The translations under genes were made by a program, and so were the position numbers. DNA of 64,000 nucleotides from Ochrobactrum sp. RH2CCR150. Its GTDB lineage: Bacteria > Pseudomonadota > Alphaproteobacteria > Rhizobiales > Rhizobiaceae. The notes beneath the pieces are model-generated. The model did no database searches. It was not told the DNA's origin and saw only the letters and a list, made by a program, of their open reading frames with translations. Below are positions 36,896 to 44,606 of the stretch, one piece after another (the stretch's first letter is position 1; each line of letters starts with the position of its first letter). The stretch spans positions 1 through 64,000 of the forward strand of contig JACGXE010000019.1 in NCBI GenBank assembly GCA_014138095.1, written 5' to 3'.

Positions 36896-37969
36896 TCACT
36901 TCTTTCCGTAAAATTCCTTGAGTTGCTCTTCGGAAAGTTCGGATGGCCACCAGACGTTTGCCGAGAGGTCATCGCGGTAATATTTCTCTACGGTGTCAAT
37001 GTCCCAGCCGTCCGGATTGTAAGCGTAATGCTTCTTCAGTTCCTTGCCTTCAAGCAAAGCAACGGCAGCGCGGATACCTGCAGCGCCCTGTGCTGGACTA
37101 TAAACTGACGAGATCGATCTGAAGCCGTCCTTGATCCACTGGCCAAAGAAACCGTTGTTCCCTTCGCCCGTGATCGGCGGGATTGGCGCGCCAAATTGCT
37201 TGAAGACGTCGACGCATGCGCGCGTCATGTCGGCGCCGGACGACCAGATACCGTCTACGTTGGGATCGCTGAGATACAGGGTCTCGCAGACTTTTTTCGC
37301 CTTGTCATACTGCCAGTCCCCGTTCTCCTCCGCAGCAATCTTCACGTCGGTGCCCTTGAGGGACTGAAGCAAACCGTTATACCGGTTGGTATCTTCCGGG
37401 TGACCAGCGAGACCGCGGAGCACCCAGATATTGCCTTTACCATTCAGTTCCTTCACGAGGAAGTCACCCATGACCTTGCCGAAGTGCTCGGCTCCGCCCT
37501 GGATCTCGGTGGTGTATGCATCGCTATCGATACGACCGGTGTGCAGAACGACTGGAATTCCTGCCTTAACGGCTTTCTCAATACTCGCATTGGCAGAAGT
37601 GGAGGTTACAGGTTGAACAATGATCGCATCGACCTTCTGCGCTATAAGGTCTTCAATGTCGGCAACCTGTTTCTTCTGGTCGAATCCCGCGTCAAGCAGA
37701 ATGAACTTGCTAATGCGCTTGTCTCTGGCAGCAGCGGCATCAGCTTCGTGCGCGACCTGCACGGTCCAGGTATTGGCGTTCACACCGAAGCTGCTCATCC
37801 CGATAACCCAAGGCGCATCCTTCTTAAACTTATTCGCCTCAACGCTGGGATTGTTCTCTGTTGGCGTCGTGACGCCTTCAAGCAGATTCACCTCTTGGGC
37901 ATGAAGCGGCATGGCTCCAAGCGTTGTCGCGACCAACAGCGATATTGCAAGTTTCTTCAGCATGCTCAT
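36896..37969 (-). CDS. Sugar ABC transporter substrate-binding protein
   Basis: 357 residues of the ribose-binding-protein-like family with a clear Sec signal peptide (MSMLKKLAISLLVATTLGAM, cleavage near LHAQ). Segments such as LLDAGFDQKKQVADIEDLIA and DGIWSSGADMTRACVDVF are typical of type 1 periplasmic sugar-binding proteins. GGAGG lies five bases before ATG 37969. It is the first gene of the importer - esterase - glycerol kinase operon and lies opposite the second esterase gene, with two inverted-repeat sites between them. The ligand is unknown. Confidence 0.87.
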   Translation of the reverse strand: MSMLKKLAISLLVATTLGAMPLHAQEVNLLEGVTTPTENNPSVEANKFKKDAPWVIGMSSFGVNANTWTVQVAHEADAAAARDKRISKFILLDAGFDQKKQVADIEDLIAQKVDAIIVQPVTSTSANASIEKAVKAGIPVVLHTGRIDSDAYTTEIQGGAEHFGKVMGDFLVKELNGKGNIWVLRGLAGHPEDTNRYNGLLQSLKGTDVKIAAEENGDWQYDKAKKVCETLYLSDPNVDGIWSSGADMTRACVDVFKQFGAPIPPITGEGNNGFFGQWIKDGFRSISSVYSPAQGAAGIRAAVALLEGKELKKHYAYNPDGWDIDTVEKYYRDDLSANVWWPSELSEEQLKEFYGKK

Positions 37970-38049
37970 AAGCTCCTCCATAACCAATGATCTGTCGAAA
38001 TTCGGAGCACACGTCACCTCTCACGGAATGGCGTCGCCGGTCCGTGATA

Positions 38050-38072
38050 ATTGTTCATGCACTCTGAATAAT
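38050..38072. promoter_or_regulatory. Probable ROK-regulator operator 1
   Basis: Inverted repeat ATTGTTCAT-5-CTGAATAAT (seven of nine arm positions symmetric) with the same 9-5-9 layout as the site at 38119-38141. It lies between the divergent binding-protein and esterase genes. Confidence 0.5.
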
Positions 38073-38118
38073 TCCTCCGTGGAGCGAAAGAAACATCCTG
38101 AATCGACAGTTGTCAATA

Positions 38119-38141
38119 GTTATTCATGTTGAATGAATAAT
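38119..38141. promoter_or_regulatory. Probable ROK-regulator operator 2
   Basis: Inverted repeat GTTATTCAT-GTTGA-ATGAATAAT (eight of nine positions symmetric). AT-rich TTATT...AATAA arms recall operators of NagC/Mlc-type ROK repressors. The ROK regulator gene lies just downstream at 38888, so it is the likely binder. Confidence 0.6.
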
Positions 38142-38210
38142 CTCATCTGATATTGATAATTGGAACGCCAACGTGCAGAAGAGATCCAGCGGATTAGGAG
38201 GAGCCGGACG

Positions 38211-38876
38211 ATGCGCACCATTCTATGTTTTGGAGACTCGAATACGTACGGACAGGTTCCAGGTGGCTCTCCGATGGACCGGTATAAGGTTCTGGAGCGC
38301 TGGCCCGGAGTCATGAAGGCGCATCTCGGCGATGGTTGGCACGTAATAGAGGAAGGTCTCTGCGGCCGTACAACAGTCCACAGCGACCCGATCGAAGGCG
38401 CTCACAAGAACGGCAGAACTTATCTTCTTCCTTGTCTGCAGAGCCATGCCCCTATTGACCTTGTCATTTTAATGCTCGGGACTAACGATCTAAAGGCCCG
38501 GTTCAACATGCCCCCTTCCGAAGTGGCGATGGCCATCGGATGCCTTGTGCATGACATACGCGAACTGTCTCCTGGCCCTCGGGGGCATGATCCGGAGATC
38601 CTGATAGTAGCTCCTCCTCCCATGCTAGACGACATTAAGGAGTGGGAAGCGATCTTCTCGGGCGCGCAGGCGAAATCTCACAAATTGGCCCTCGAGTTCG
38701 AGATCATGGCTGACTCACTTGAAGCCCACTTCTTCGATGCCGGGACGGTATGCACCTGCGCGTCCGAAGACGGGTTTCACATCGACGCCAAAGCGCATCG
38801 CATTCTGGGAGAGACCCTCGCCCAGGAGGTTCTGGCCATCGGCTGGCCAGAACCTCGTTCCGACAAGAAGCTCTAA
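38211..38876 (+). CDS. SGNH/GDSL hydrolase (arylesterase-like), copy 2
   Basis: 221 residues with the SGNH blocks: Ser in CFGDSNTYG, Gly in GLCGRTT, Asn in LGTNDLK and Asp/His in DGFHID. No signal peptide. AGGAGG lies before ATG 38211; the frame begins upstream at 38160. It is a diverged paralogue of the hydrolase at 32706. Being the first gene of the divergent transcript and directly followed by the ROK regulator, it is probably induced together with the importer. Two different cytoplasmic esterases for one importer suggest a substrate with more than one ester bond, or two related substrates (inference). Confidence 0.85.
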   Translation: MRTILCFGDSNTYGQVPGGSPMDRYKVLERWPGVMKAHLGDGWHVIEEGLCGRTTVHSDPIEGAHKNGRTYLLPCLQSHAPIDLVILMLGTNDLKARFNMPPSEVAMAIGCLVHDIRELSPGPRGHDPEILIVAPPPMLDDIKEWEAIFSGAQAKSHKLALEFEIMADSLEAHFFDAGTVCTCASEDGFHIDAKAHRILGETLAQEVLAIGWPEPRSDKKL

Positions 38877-38887
38877 AGGACCATCAT

Positions 38888-39967
38888 TTGCCAGACATGC
38901 GGTTTGCCCCTCCGAATCCGTTGCGCATTGCTGACCGAGCGAGCGGTCTCAACGCAATCAGCGTGCGTAGCTACAATGAGCGACTGGTTCTTTCGCTACT
39001 CCTGCAGAACGACGCCACCACCCGACTTGAGATCGGTGAGAAGACTGGTTTGTCGGCTCAGACGATCTCAGTGATTGTTCGTTCCCTTGAGCAGGAAGGC
39101 CTTGTCGTGCGTGGCCAAGCGCAACGAGGTCGGGTCGGCCCGCCGACCACGCCGCTGATGCTCAATCCAGAGGGCGCCTTCTCTGTTGGCGTGAGCGTCG
39201 GACACCGCAATGCTCATATCGTTCTGGTAGATTTCGTTGGGAATGTGAAATTTGCCAGATCTGTTCCGCATCGAACACCCGGTGAATTTGATGACGTGGA
39301 CGGGGTGACACGGGAGGTGGCTGCCGCAGTCGCCAGTCTATCCAGGCACGAGCGCACCAGAATCGCCGGTATCGGCGTGGGAATTCCGGCACCCAACGAG
39401 GGCCGAATGGCAAGCAATGAAGAACTACATAAACGCCTCGAAATAGACCTCGGGCTTCCAGTGTTCGTGCAAAATGACATCGCCGCCGCCGCCGCAGGGG
39501 AGAGCCTTTTCGGCCCGGCCCGGACTCTGCAGGACTTTCTCTATTTTTACCTCGGCGCACGTCTACACAGTCGCCTCATTCTTAATCACCAGATTTATAA
39601 TGGCAATTCACCGGTCAGTCACGACGTTGGAGTGTCTGCCCTCGAGAGGTCACTCGTCTCGAAGGAAGCGGCCGAACTAGTCTGGAACTCAAGTGCTGAT
39701 TGGACAAATCTCGGGCAAATCGGCACCGAATGGTTCGATGAATGCGTGAATAAACTTGTTGGTTCAATCACAGCGCTTTCCCAATTCATCGAGGTCCAAA
39801 CGATCGTTCTTGCATCATTTGTCCCTTTATCCGTAACCGCGCGACTGTGTTCCGAAGTCGAGAGTAAACTCCCCTTCATCCAAGCTTTGCCAGGTAAGAC
39901 CGGGGTTGCTCCAAAAGCCATCGGAGCGGCCAGCCTACCGTTCAGCTCGCGTTTCATGTTGGAATGA
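38888..39967 (+). CDS. ROK-family transcriptional regulator without kinase motif
   Basis: 359 residues from a TTG at 38888, seven bases after AAGGA; ATG 38897 is an alternative. An N-terminal winged helix (about residues 25-80: LEIGEKTGLSAQTISVIVRS) precedes a ROK domain. The usual ATP-binding DxGGTK is replaced by VSVGHRNAHIVLVD, and the Cys-rich zinc motif of NagC/Mlc proteins is missing; GIGVGIPAPN and VFVQNDIAAAAAGE survive. It is therefore probably a pure repressor that binds a sugar or polyol effector. Adjacent paired inverted repeats at 38050 and 38119 are its likely operators. Confidence 0.82.
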   Translation: MPDMRFAPPNPLRIADRASGLNAISVRSYNERLVLSLLLQNDATTRLEIGEKTGLSAQTISVIVRSLEQEGLVVRGQAQRGRVGPPTTPLMLNPEGAFSVGVSVGHRNAHIVLVDFVGNVKFARSVPHRTPGEFDDVDGVTREVAAAVASLSRHERTRIAGIGVGIPAPNEGRMASNEELHKRLEIDLGLPVFVQNDIAAAAAGESLFGPARTLQDFLYFYLGARLHSRLILNHQIYNGNSPVSHDVGVSALERSLVSKEAAELVWNSSADWTNLGQIGTEWFDECVNKLVGSITALSQFIEVQTIVLASFVPLSVTARLCSEVESKLPFIQALPGKTGVAPKAIGAASLPFSSRFMLE

Positions 39968-40358
39968 AGGACGTGACGCTCGACGAAATGGTCGAGCGTC
40001 TGTCCGTTGAACGGCAGGTGAGGATCAGCCGGAGTCCGCTTAGTGCTTGTCAAACCCGTCGCTCACTCTTCAACAAATGCCAACACTCGTTTACGCAACG
40101 CTGGCTGATGTCATCTGTCGGTAGTCACTGTATCTTCAAAACCACATTGCAGAGCCACATCCATCCTGCAGCGAGATTACCTTGAATCCGCGATCTGGCG
40201 TCACTTCGCGATAGAAACCGAAATGCTAGCCTTGCTGCCGACGACGCGCAGCCATGTCTTCTGGATTTGGCGAGGAAATCACCCTAAAGTTGCCTCGACA
40301 GATTTCCGGCAACGCAACAAAGCCCACGGCCGAGGCACAAAACATCTGGGAGGATAAA
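39968..40358. other. Intergenic region between ROK regulator and MocA-like gene
   Basis: About 390 bases. It holds the hairpin at 39975-40000 and otherwise no credible gene; the open frame that runs into the MocA-like gene from 40254 has no ribosome-binding site. A promoter for the MocA-like gene should lie here but is not obvious. Confidence 0.45.
39975..40000 (+). terminator. Hairpin after the ROK regulator gene
   Basis: Perfect ten-base stem GACGCTCGAC / GTCGAGCGTC with a six-base loop, starting eight bases after the stop codon. No T run follows. Confidence 0.55.
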
Positions 40359-41012
40359 ATGCCCGACACAGGCAGTGTTCAACCACCCAAAGGAAGTCCT
40401 TTTGCGTTCCGAATTTTCGTTATTCTGCTTGCGGCAGGACGTTCGAGCCGAACGAGCTCGGTAAGAGCATCCAAATTACTGGCAGAATTCGAGGGCGTTG
40501 CTCTCGTGCGCCGCTCGGCTTGGGTTGCGCTCGGTTCGACGGCCGATAATGTGGTCGTGGTAACCGGTCATCGTCGGCTTGAAGTTGAAGCCGCACTAGA
40601 TGGGCTGGGAGTCGAGTGCATCGAAAATACGAAATACGACCATGGGATGGCGACGTCGCTTACCACCGGGATATCATACTGCGATGCACGAGGGGCGAAT
40701 GCCGTATTGGTCCTACTTGCCGATATGCCAGGATTGACCACCTCCCATCTGGATAGACTTTTTGCAGCTTTCCGCTCGACCGACGGCGAAGTGGTGGTGC
40801 GTGCAATGGGAGATGGCAAACCCGGAAATCCCGTTATACTTCCAAAATCACTGTTCGCGAGCATCACGCACCTCGAAGGCGATGTTGGAGCTCGCCAGAT
40901 CATAGAAACGTCCAACCTCCCAATCGTTTATGTAGAGATCGGCGAAGCTGCATTGCTGGACGTAGACACTCCGGAGGCAATACGCGCCGCAGGCGGAACG
41001 CTAAAAGCGTAA
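40359..41012 (+). CDS. MobA-like NTP transferase (molybdenum cofactor cytidylyltransferase type)
   Basis: 217 residues of the MobA/MocA nucleotidyltransferase fold. The nucleotide-binding N-terminus is ILLAAGRSSRTSS...SKLL (LAAGxSxR...K), followed by VVVTGHR, the metal-binding VLVLLADMPGL and GNPVILPKSLF. MocA proteins attach CMP to molybdopterin to give the cytosine-dinucleotide cofactor used by xanthine-oxidase-family hydroxylases. GGGAGGA lies before ATG 40359. It converges on an XdhC-like gene. Both would serve a hydroxylase such as the CoxMSL enzyme at 53.7-58.2 kb (inference). Confidence 0.83.
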   Translation: MPDTGSVQPPKGSPFAFRIFVILLAAGRSSRTSSVRASKLLAEFEGVALVRRSAWVALGSTADNVVVVTGHRRLEVEAALDGLGVECIENTKYDHGMATSLTTGISYCDARGANAVLVLLADMPGLTTSHLDRLFAAFRSTDGEVVVRAMGDGKPGNPVILPKSLFASITHLEGDVGARQIIETSNLPIVYVEIGEAALLDVDTPEAIRAAGGTLKA

Positions 41013-41121
41013 TCTGATCAATCTCGTGTATTCACGACGCCGCCCAAGTCAATTTCAACATTCCGCGATGTTTCCAACACACGTCGGAACCAAGCATAGT
41101 CGGAACTACGGCTTCGAATAT

Positions 41122-42078
41122 TTATCCTTGCGCCGATACCTGTTGAACCTGAGTTCTAGCCGCTGCGATATCGGCGACCACAGAAAGCGCCACCGACGAA
41201 GCATCTCGGGCCTTATCGAAGATGCCGATTGGCGCTTTAATCCTGGCGATATCCGCATCTACAAAACCGTGCTTGCGGAGCAAGACCGTTCGCTTCTCGT
41301 GGGTACGCCTGCTTCCCAGAGCGCCGATATAAAAAGAGTCGGAATGCAAGGCGCCTTGAAGCAGGGGCAACTCCCGGTCAAGGTCATGGAACAACAACGC
41401 GACGGCGGAAAACTTGTCAATCTTCGAAGCGAACACACTGCTGTCAACGGTCGGGTCGATCTGCTCGACCTCATACCCGGCCGCACTCACCACAGCGGCG
41501 GTGGTCGCCAGTTCGACCGATCGGCCGCAAAGAAGGACGCGGGTAATCGGCTGGTATTGCGTAATGAAAGTTCCGTCGAACCAGCCGATTTGCCCCCGAC
41601 TGCCCTCTCCACCGAACTCTATTGATTCCGATCCAGGCGTATACCGAAGACTAGCGGGGCGTCTGGAAGCCAGACGTGACAAAACCTGGCCCACCGGATC
41701 TGCATTTTTGAGGATGTGAATCGATAGGTTGATCCCTCCCCCGCACGGAAGCACGATATCGAAGAATGGGGAACCTTCTCCAAGCCGCAGAAAACGATCA
41801 CGCCCCTTGCGCAGGGCCTCGATAGCTTCCGCTGCCACGGCCGTTTCAGTGCAGCCACCGGAGACAAAGCCGCAGTAGCGGCCGTCTCCTCGCACTGCCA
41901 TCTGTGAACCAACCGCACGCGCCGCGCCACCGCGAACCTCAACCAACGTGACCAAGGCAACGGGAACTCCGGCGAGGAAAGACTCGTGCGCATACCGTAG
42001 GATCCTGCCCGGTTCGTCTGTCACGAGCTCAACCGTCGGCAACACCGCATCGTTCTCACCGAAATCATGCCGGGTCAT
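41122..42078 (-). CDS. XdhC/CoxI-family molybdenum hydroxylase maturation protein
   Basis: 318 residues. The N-terminal XdhC_CoxI domain (GSQMAVRGDGRYCGFVSGGC and LPCGGG) and the C-terminal Rossmann-like XdhC_C domain (GALGSRRTHEKR) are both present. Such chaperones bind and sulfurate the molybdopterin cofactor and load it into xanthine dehydrogenase/CO dehydrogenase-type enzymes. It is transcribed toward the MocA-like gene and away from adk. Its likely client is the CoxL-type subunit at 55820-58219, about 14 kb away. Confidence 0.85.
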   Translation of the reverse strand: MTRHDFGENDAVLPTVELVTDEPGRILRYAHESFLAGVPVALVTLVEVRGGAARAVGSQMAVRGDGRYCGFVSGGCTETAVAAEAIEALRKGRDRFLRLGEGSPFFDIVLPCGGGINLSIHILKNADPVGQVLSRLASRRPASLRYTPGSESIEFGGEGSRGQIGWFDGTFITQYQPITRVLLCGRSVELATTAAVVSAAGYEVEQIDPTVDSSVFASKIDKFSAVALLFHDLDRELPLLQGALHSDSFYIGALGSRRTHEKRTVLLRKHGFVDADIARIKAPIGIFDKARDASSVALSVVADIAAARTQVQQVSAQG

Positions 42079-42109
42079 TCGTGATCTCCCTTTGACATAG
42101 GTCCGAAGT

Positions 42110-42712
42110 TCAGCACCTGACTTTGATCACCCGCCCCAGCAAACTGCCAATTTGGGCGGCGACGTCGTCAATGCCGGCCGAAGCGTCAACACGACGAAGC
42201 AACCGGCGATGTTCGTAGAACGGCGACAATGCCGCCGTGGCTCGGGAAAACTCTTCGAGTCTTTTCTTCAACACCTCGGCATTGTCGTCAGAGCGTTCTT
42301 GAGCGCCGACGGCCCGCGTCTGTTCGGCTCTTTTGGCAATCCGCTCGTCGAGAGAATCGATCGCAATATCGAAGATGATGACGTGATCGAGCGACTTGTC
42401 TAAGCTGTGAAGCAGTCGCTCCAGCGCCTCAGCTTGCGCGACCGTTCTCGGAAAACCGTCCAGGATAAAGCCCTGGGCCGGTTTTTTATCGGACAACCGT
42501 TCTTCAACGAGGCCAATTACGACCTCATCCGGGACGAGTGTCCCTCCATCGACGGCTGCCTTGGCCTCGCGGCCGAGAGGCGTCTCTGCATTGATTGCCT
42601 CGCGCAGCAGGTCGCCGGTGGAGATATGCATGAGCCCGTAATCCCGCACGAGACGCTCAGCTTGCGTTCCTTTCCCTGCTCCAGGTGGGCCGATGAGGAC
42701 AAGCTTGACCAT
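42110..42712 (-). CDS. adk: Adenylate kinase (short form)
   Basis: 200 residues with the P-loop GPPGAGKGT, HISTGDLLR AMP-binding segment, GFILDGFPRT and RSDD; the lid is short and lacks zinc-binding cysteines. It catalyses AMP + ATP to 2 ADP. Start ATG 42712 shares a base with the stop of the deleted aldehyde dehydrogenase gene (TGATG). It is the last gene of an operon containing an AMP-forming CoA ligase, so it may recycle the AMP produced there. Housekeeping adk usually sits among ribosomal protein genes, so this is probably a second copy. Confidence 0.88.
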   Translation of the reverse strand: MVKLVLIGPPGAGKGTQAERLVRDYGLMHISTGDLLREAINAETPLGREAKAAVDGGTLVPDEVVIGLVEERLSDKKPAQGFILDGFPRTVAQAEALERLLHSLDKSLDHVIIFDIAIDSLDERIAKRAEQTRAVGAQERSDDNAEVLKKRLEEFSRATAALSPFYEHRRLLRRVDASAGIDDVAAQIGSLLGRVIKVRC

Positions 42713-42954
42713 CACGAAATCCCCATGCACATGTATTTGATCTCGAGATAGTCATCCATGCCGTACTTCGATCCCTCGTGATCATTGCCGCTTTCCTTCA
42801 CGCCACCGAACGATGCGACCTCGGTCGAGATCATGCCTTTGCTAATGCCATTGCCGACGTCAATCGCCTGGCCCTGATCGGCGTCCAGCCATTCGCCCGC
42901 AATAAAGCATTCGCCACGTTGAATGGACGGATGCTTGAGTTCGAGAGCTACCAA
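42712..42954 (-). pseudogene. Internally deleted succinate-semialdehyde dehydrogenase
   Basis: An 80-codon frame (TTG start 42954) in which the N-terminus of a GabD-type aldehyde dehydrogenase ([20 protein letters not shown]) is joined in frame, after about 35 residues, to the last ~45 residues of the same family ([15 protein letters not shown] ... [13 protein letters not shown]). Roughly 400 central residues, including the NAD site and the catalytic Cys and Glu, are missing. It cannot be an active dehydrogenase. The stop remains fused to the adk start (TGATG), so the deletion keeps translation running into adk. Confidence 0.85.
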
Positions 42955-42986
42955 TTTAATGGTCCTTTCGTGAAATTTGTTCTTGC

Positions 42987-43424
42987 TCAGACAACGAGCG
43001 GTTCCAGCAGAAGCCGGACCACGTCGCCGAACGGGGTCGGCCTGCGCGAGATGCGGTCCACATTGACGTGGACGAAGAAGCCTTCCGCGGACGCTGTGTC
43101 TTCGTCGTTTCGAAACAATCCGATCTCGTAGCGAACCGATGACCTACCTAGTCGCGAAACGCGAATTCCGGCCGTGACCATATCTGGAAACGTCATCTCG
43201 GCATGATACCGGCAGCCGGTTTCGACCACGAGAAAGACTTGTGCGTCCTCTTTGATGTTCAAGGCGCCGTTTTCGATCAGGAAGCTGTTCACGGCCGTGT
43301 CGAACATACTGTAGTGAACGACATTGTTCATGTGACCGTAGCTGTCATTGTCCGACCAACGCGTGGCGGTAGTGCGAAAGACCTTGTAGGAAGACCTGTT
43401 TGCGGGCGCTGCGCGTTCAGCCAT
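42987..43424 (-). CDS. Acyl-CoA thioesterase, 4HBT/YbgC type
   Basis: 145 residues, hotdog fold. [21 protein letters not shown] holds the Asp of the 4-hydroxybenzoyl-CoA thioesterase active site (normally D in DxYGHVNN). It would hydrolyse a short acyl- or hydroxyacyl-CoA. ATG 43424 overlaps the TGA of the iron alcohol dehydrogenase gene (TGATG). Its presence with a CoA ligase in one operon suggests release of a product acid or relief of CoA trapping. Confidence 0.83.
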   Translation of the reverse strand: MAERAAPANRSSYKVFRTTATRWSDNDSYGHMNNVVHYSMFDTAVNSFLIENGALNIKEDAQVFLVVETGCRYHAEMTFPDMVTAGIRVSRLGRSSVRYEIGLFRNDEDTASAEGFFVHVNVDRISRRPTPFGDVVRLLLEPLVV

Positions 43425-44584
43425 CACCACGCCGCCTGGTAGATCGAAAGCGCGTCCGCTTCACTGAGGTCGCGTGGATTGTTGACCAGAAGCCGCGTCT
43501 GCTTCATCGCGTCGCGCGCCATACCAGCTAGATGTTCCTCACCGATACCGACATCGCGCAATCGAGGCTGCAATCCCAGCTTCGAGGAAAGAGCGGCTAG
43601 CCGCTCGATGAAAGCGGCGCAGCGGCTTTGGGTGCTTTGTTCCGACGCAAGATCCGGAAAGGCGTCCGTTGCGATTTCCGCATAGAGAGATGCAGCCTCG
43701 AGTGCGTTGAAGCGCAGGACGTGTTGCAGCACAAGCGCGTTGGAGAGCCCATGCGGGATATGGAAAGTGCCACCGATCGGGTAGGCTAGCGCATGGACAG
43801 CAGCCACGGGCGAGTTGGCGAATGCCTGACCGGCCAGCATCGAGCCAAGCAGCATAGCGCCTCGGGCGTCACGGTCCTTCCCGTCAAAAACCGCCTTCTC
43901 GATGTTTGCACCAAGCAGTTGAAGCGCCTGACGGGCAAGCATCTTCGACAGCGGATTGTTGTTGGCGTTCTTGGACGCATAGGCCTCGATGGCATGCACC
44001 ATGGCATCGATCCCTGTCGCTGCCGTGATGTGCGCGGGCAGACCGAGGGTCAGATCGGCATCAAGAATGGCAATGTCAGGAAGGATAATCGGTGAAGACA
44101 CGCCCCGCTTTTCGTCACCCTGGACGGTTAAGATCGACACCGGGGTGACCTCCGAGCCTGTCCCTGCGGTCGTCGGCACGAGAACAAGCGGCAGCCGCGG
44201 CCCTTTGGCATTGCCGACGCCCCAAGCGCCATCGATGTCTTCGCCGGATCCGCTAAGCAGCGCGGCGACCTTGGCAACGTCGAGTGACGAGCCGCCCCCA
44301 AAGCCGATGACGCCCGTCACGCCGGCAGATTTCACAGCCTGGGTGGCTGAAAGCACTGTCTCAATCGACGGATCCGCCTCGACGCTATCAAAGACGGTCG
44401 TTTCGATGCCGGCCTCAGAAAGCGACGTCAGCGCCGGATCACAAAGACCGAGCTTACGCAATCCCGGGTCGGTTACGAACAGGATCCTGTTCCCCAGCTT
44501 CGGCTTGACGAGACCACCGATTTCCGCCGAAGCGCCGGGTCGAAAAACGATCTGGCTGGTCGTGCTGAAAACAAACGGGTTCAT
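43424..44584 (-). CDS. Iron-containing alcohol dehydrogenase
   Basis: 386 residues of the group III (Fe-dependent) alcohol dehydrogenases. Nucleotide-binding GFGGGSSLDVAK, PTTAGTGSEVTP, and metal ligands in DAMVHAIEAY and HALAYPIGGTFHIPHG are intact. Members include 4-hydroxybutyrate dehydrogenase and maleylacetate reductase. AGGAG lies six bases before ATG 44584. With a lactonase nearby and a succinate-semialdehyde dehydrogenase remnant two genes downstream, a 4-hydroxybutyrate or similar omega-hydroxy acid substrate is a reasonable inference. Confidence 0.87.
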   Translation of the reverse strand: MNPFVFSTTSQIVFRPGASAEIGGLVKPKLGNRILFVTDPGLRKLGLCDPALTSLSEAGIETTVFDSVEADPSIETVLSATQAVKSAGVTGVIGFGGGSSLDVAKVAALLSGSGEDIDGAWGVGNAKGPRLPLVLVPTTAGTGSEVTPVSILTVQGDEKRGVSSPIILPDIAILDADLTLGLPAHITAATGIDAMVHAIEAYASKNANNNPLSKMLARQALQLLGANIEKAVFDGKDRDARGAMLLGSMLAGQAFANSPVAAVHALAYPIGGTFHIPHGLSNALVLQHVLRFNALEAASLYAEIATDAFPDLASEQSTQSRCAAFIERLAALSSKLGLQPRLRDVGIGEEHLAGMARDAMKQTRLLVNNPRDLSEADALSIYQAAW

Positions 44585-44606
44585 GGGCATCTCCTATGGT
44601 GCTGCA

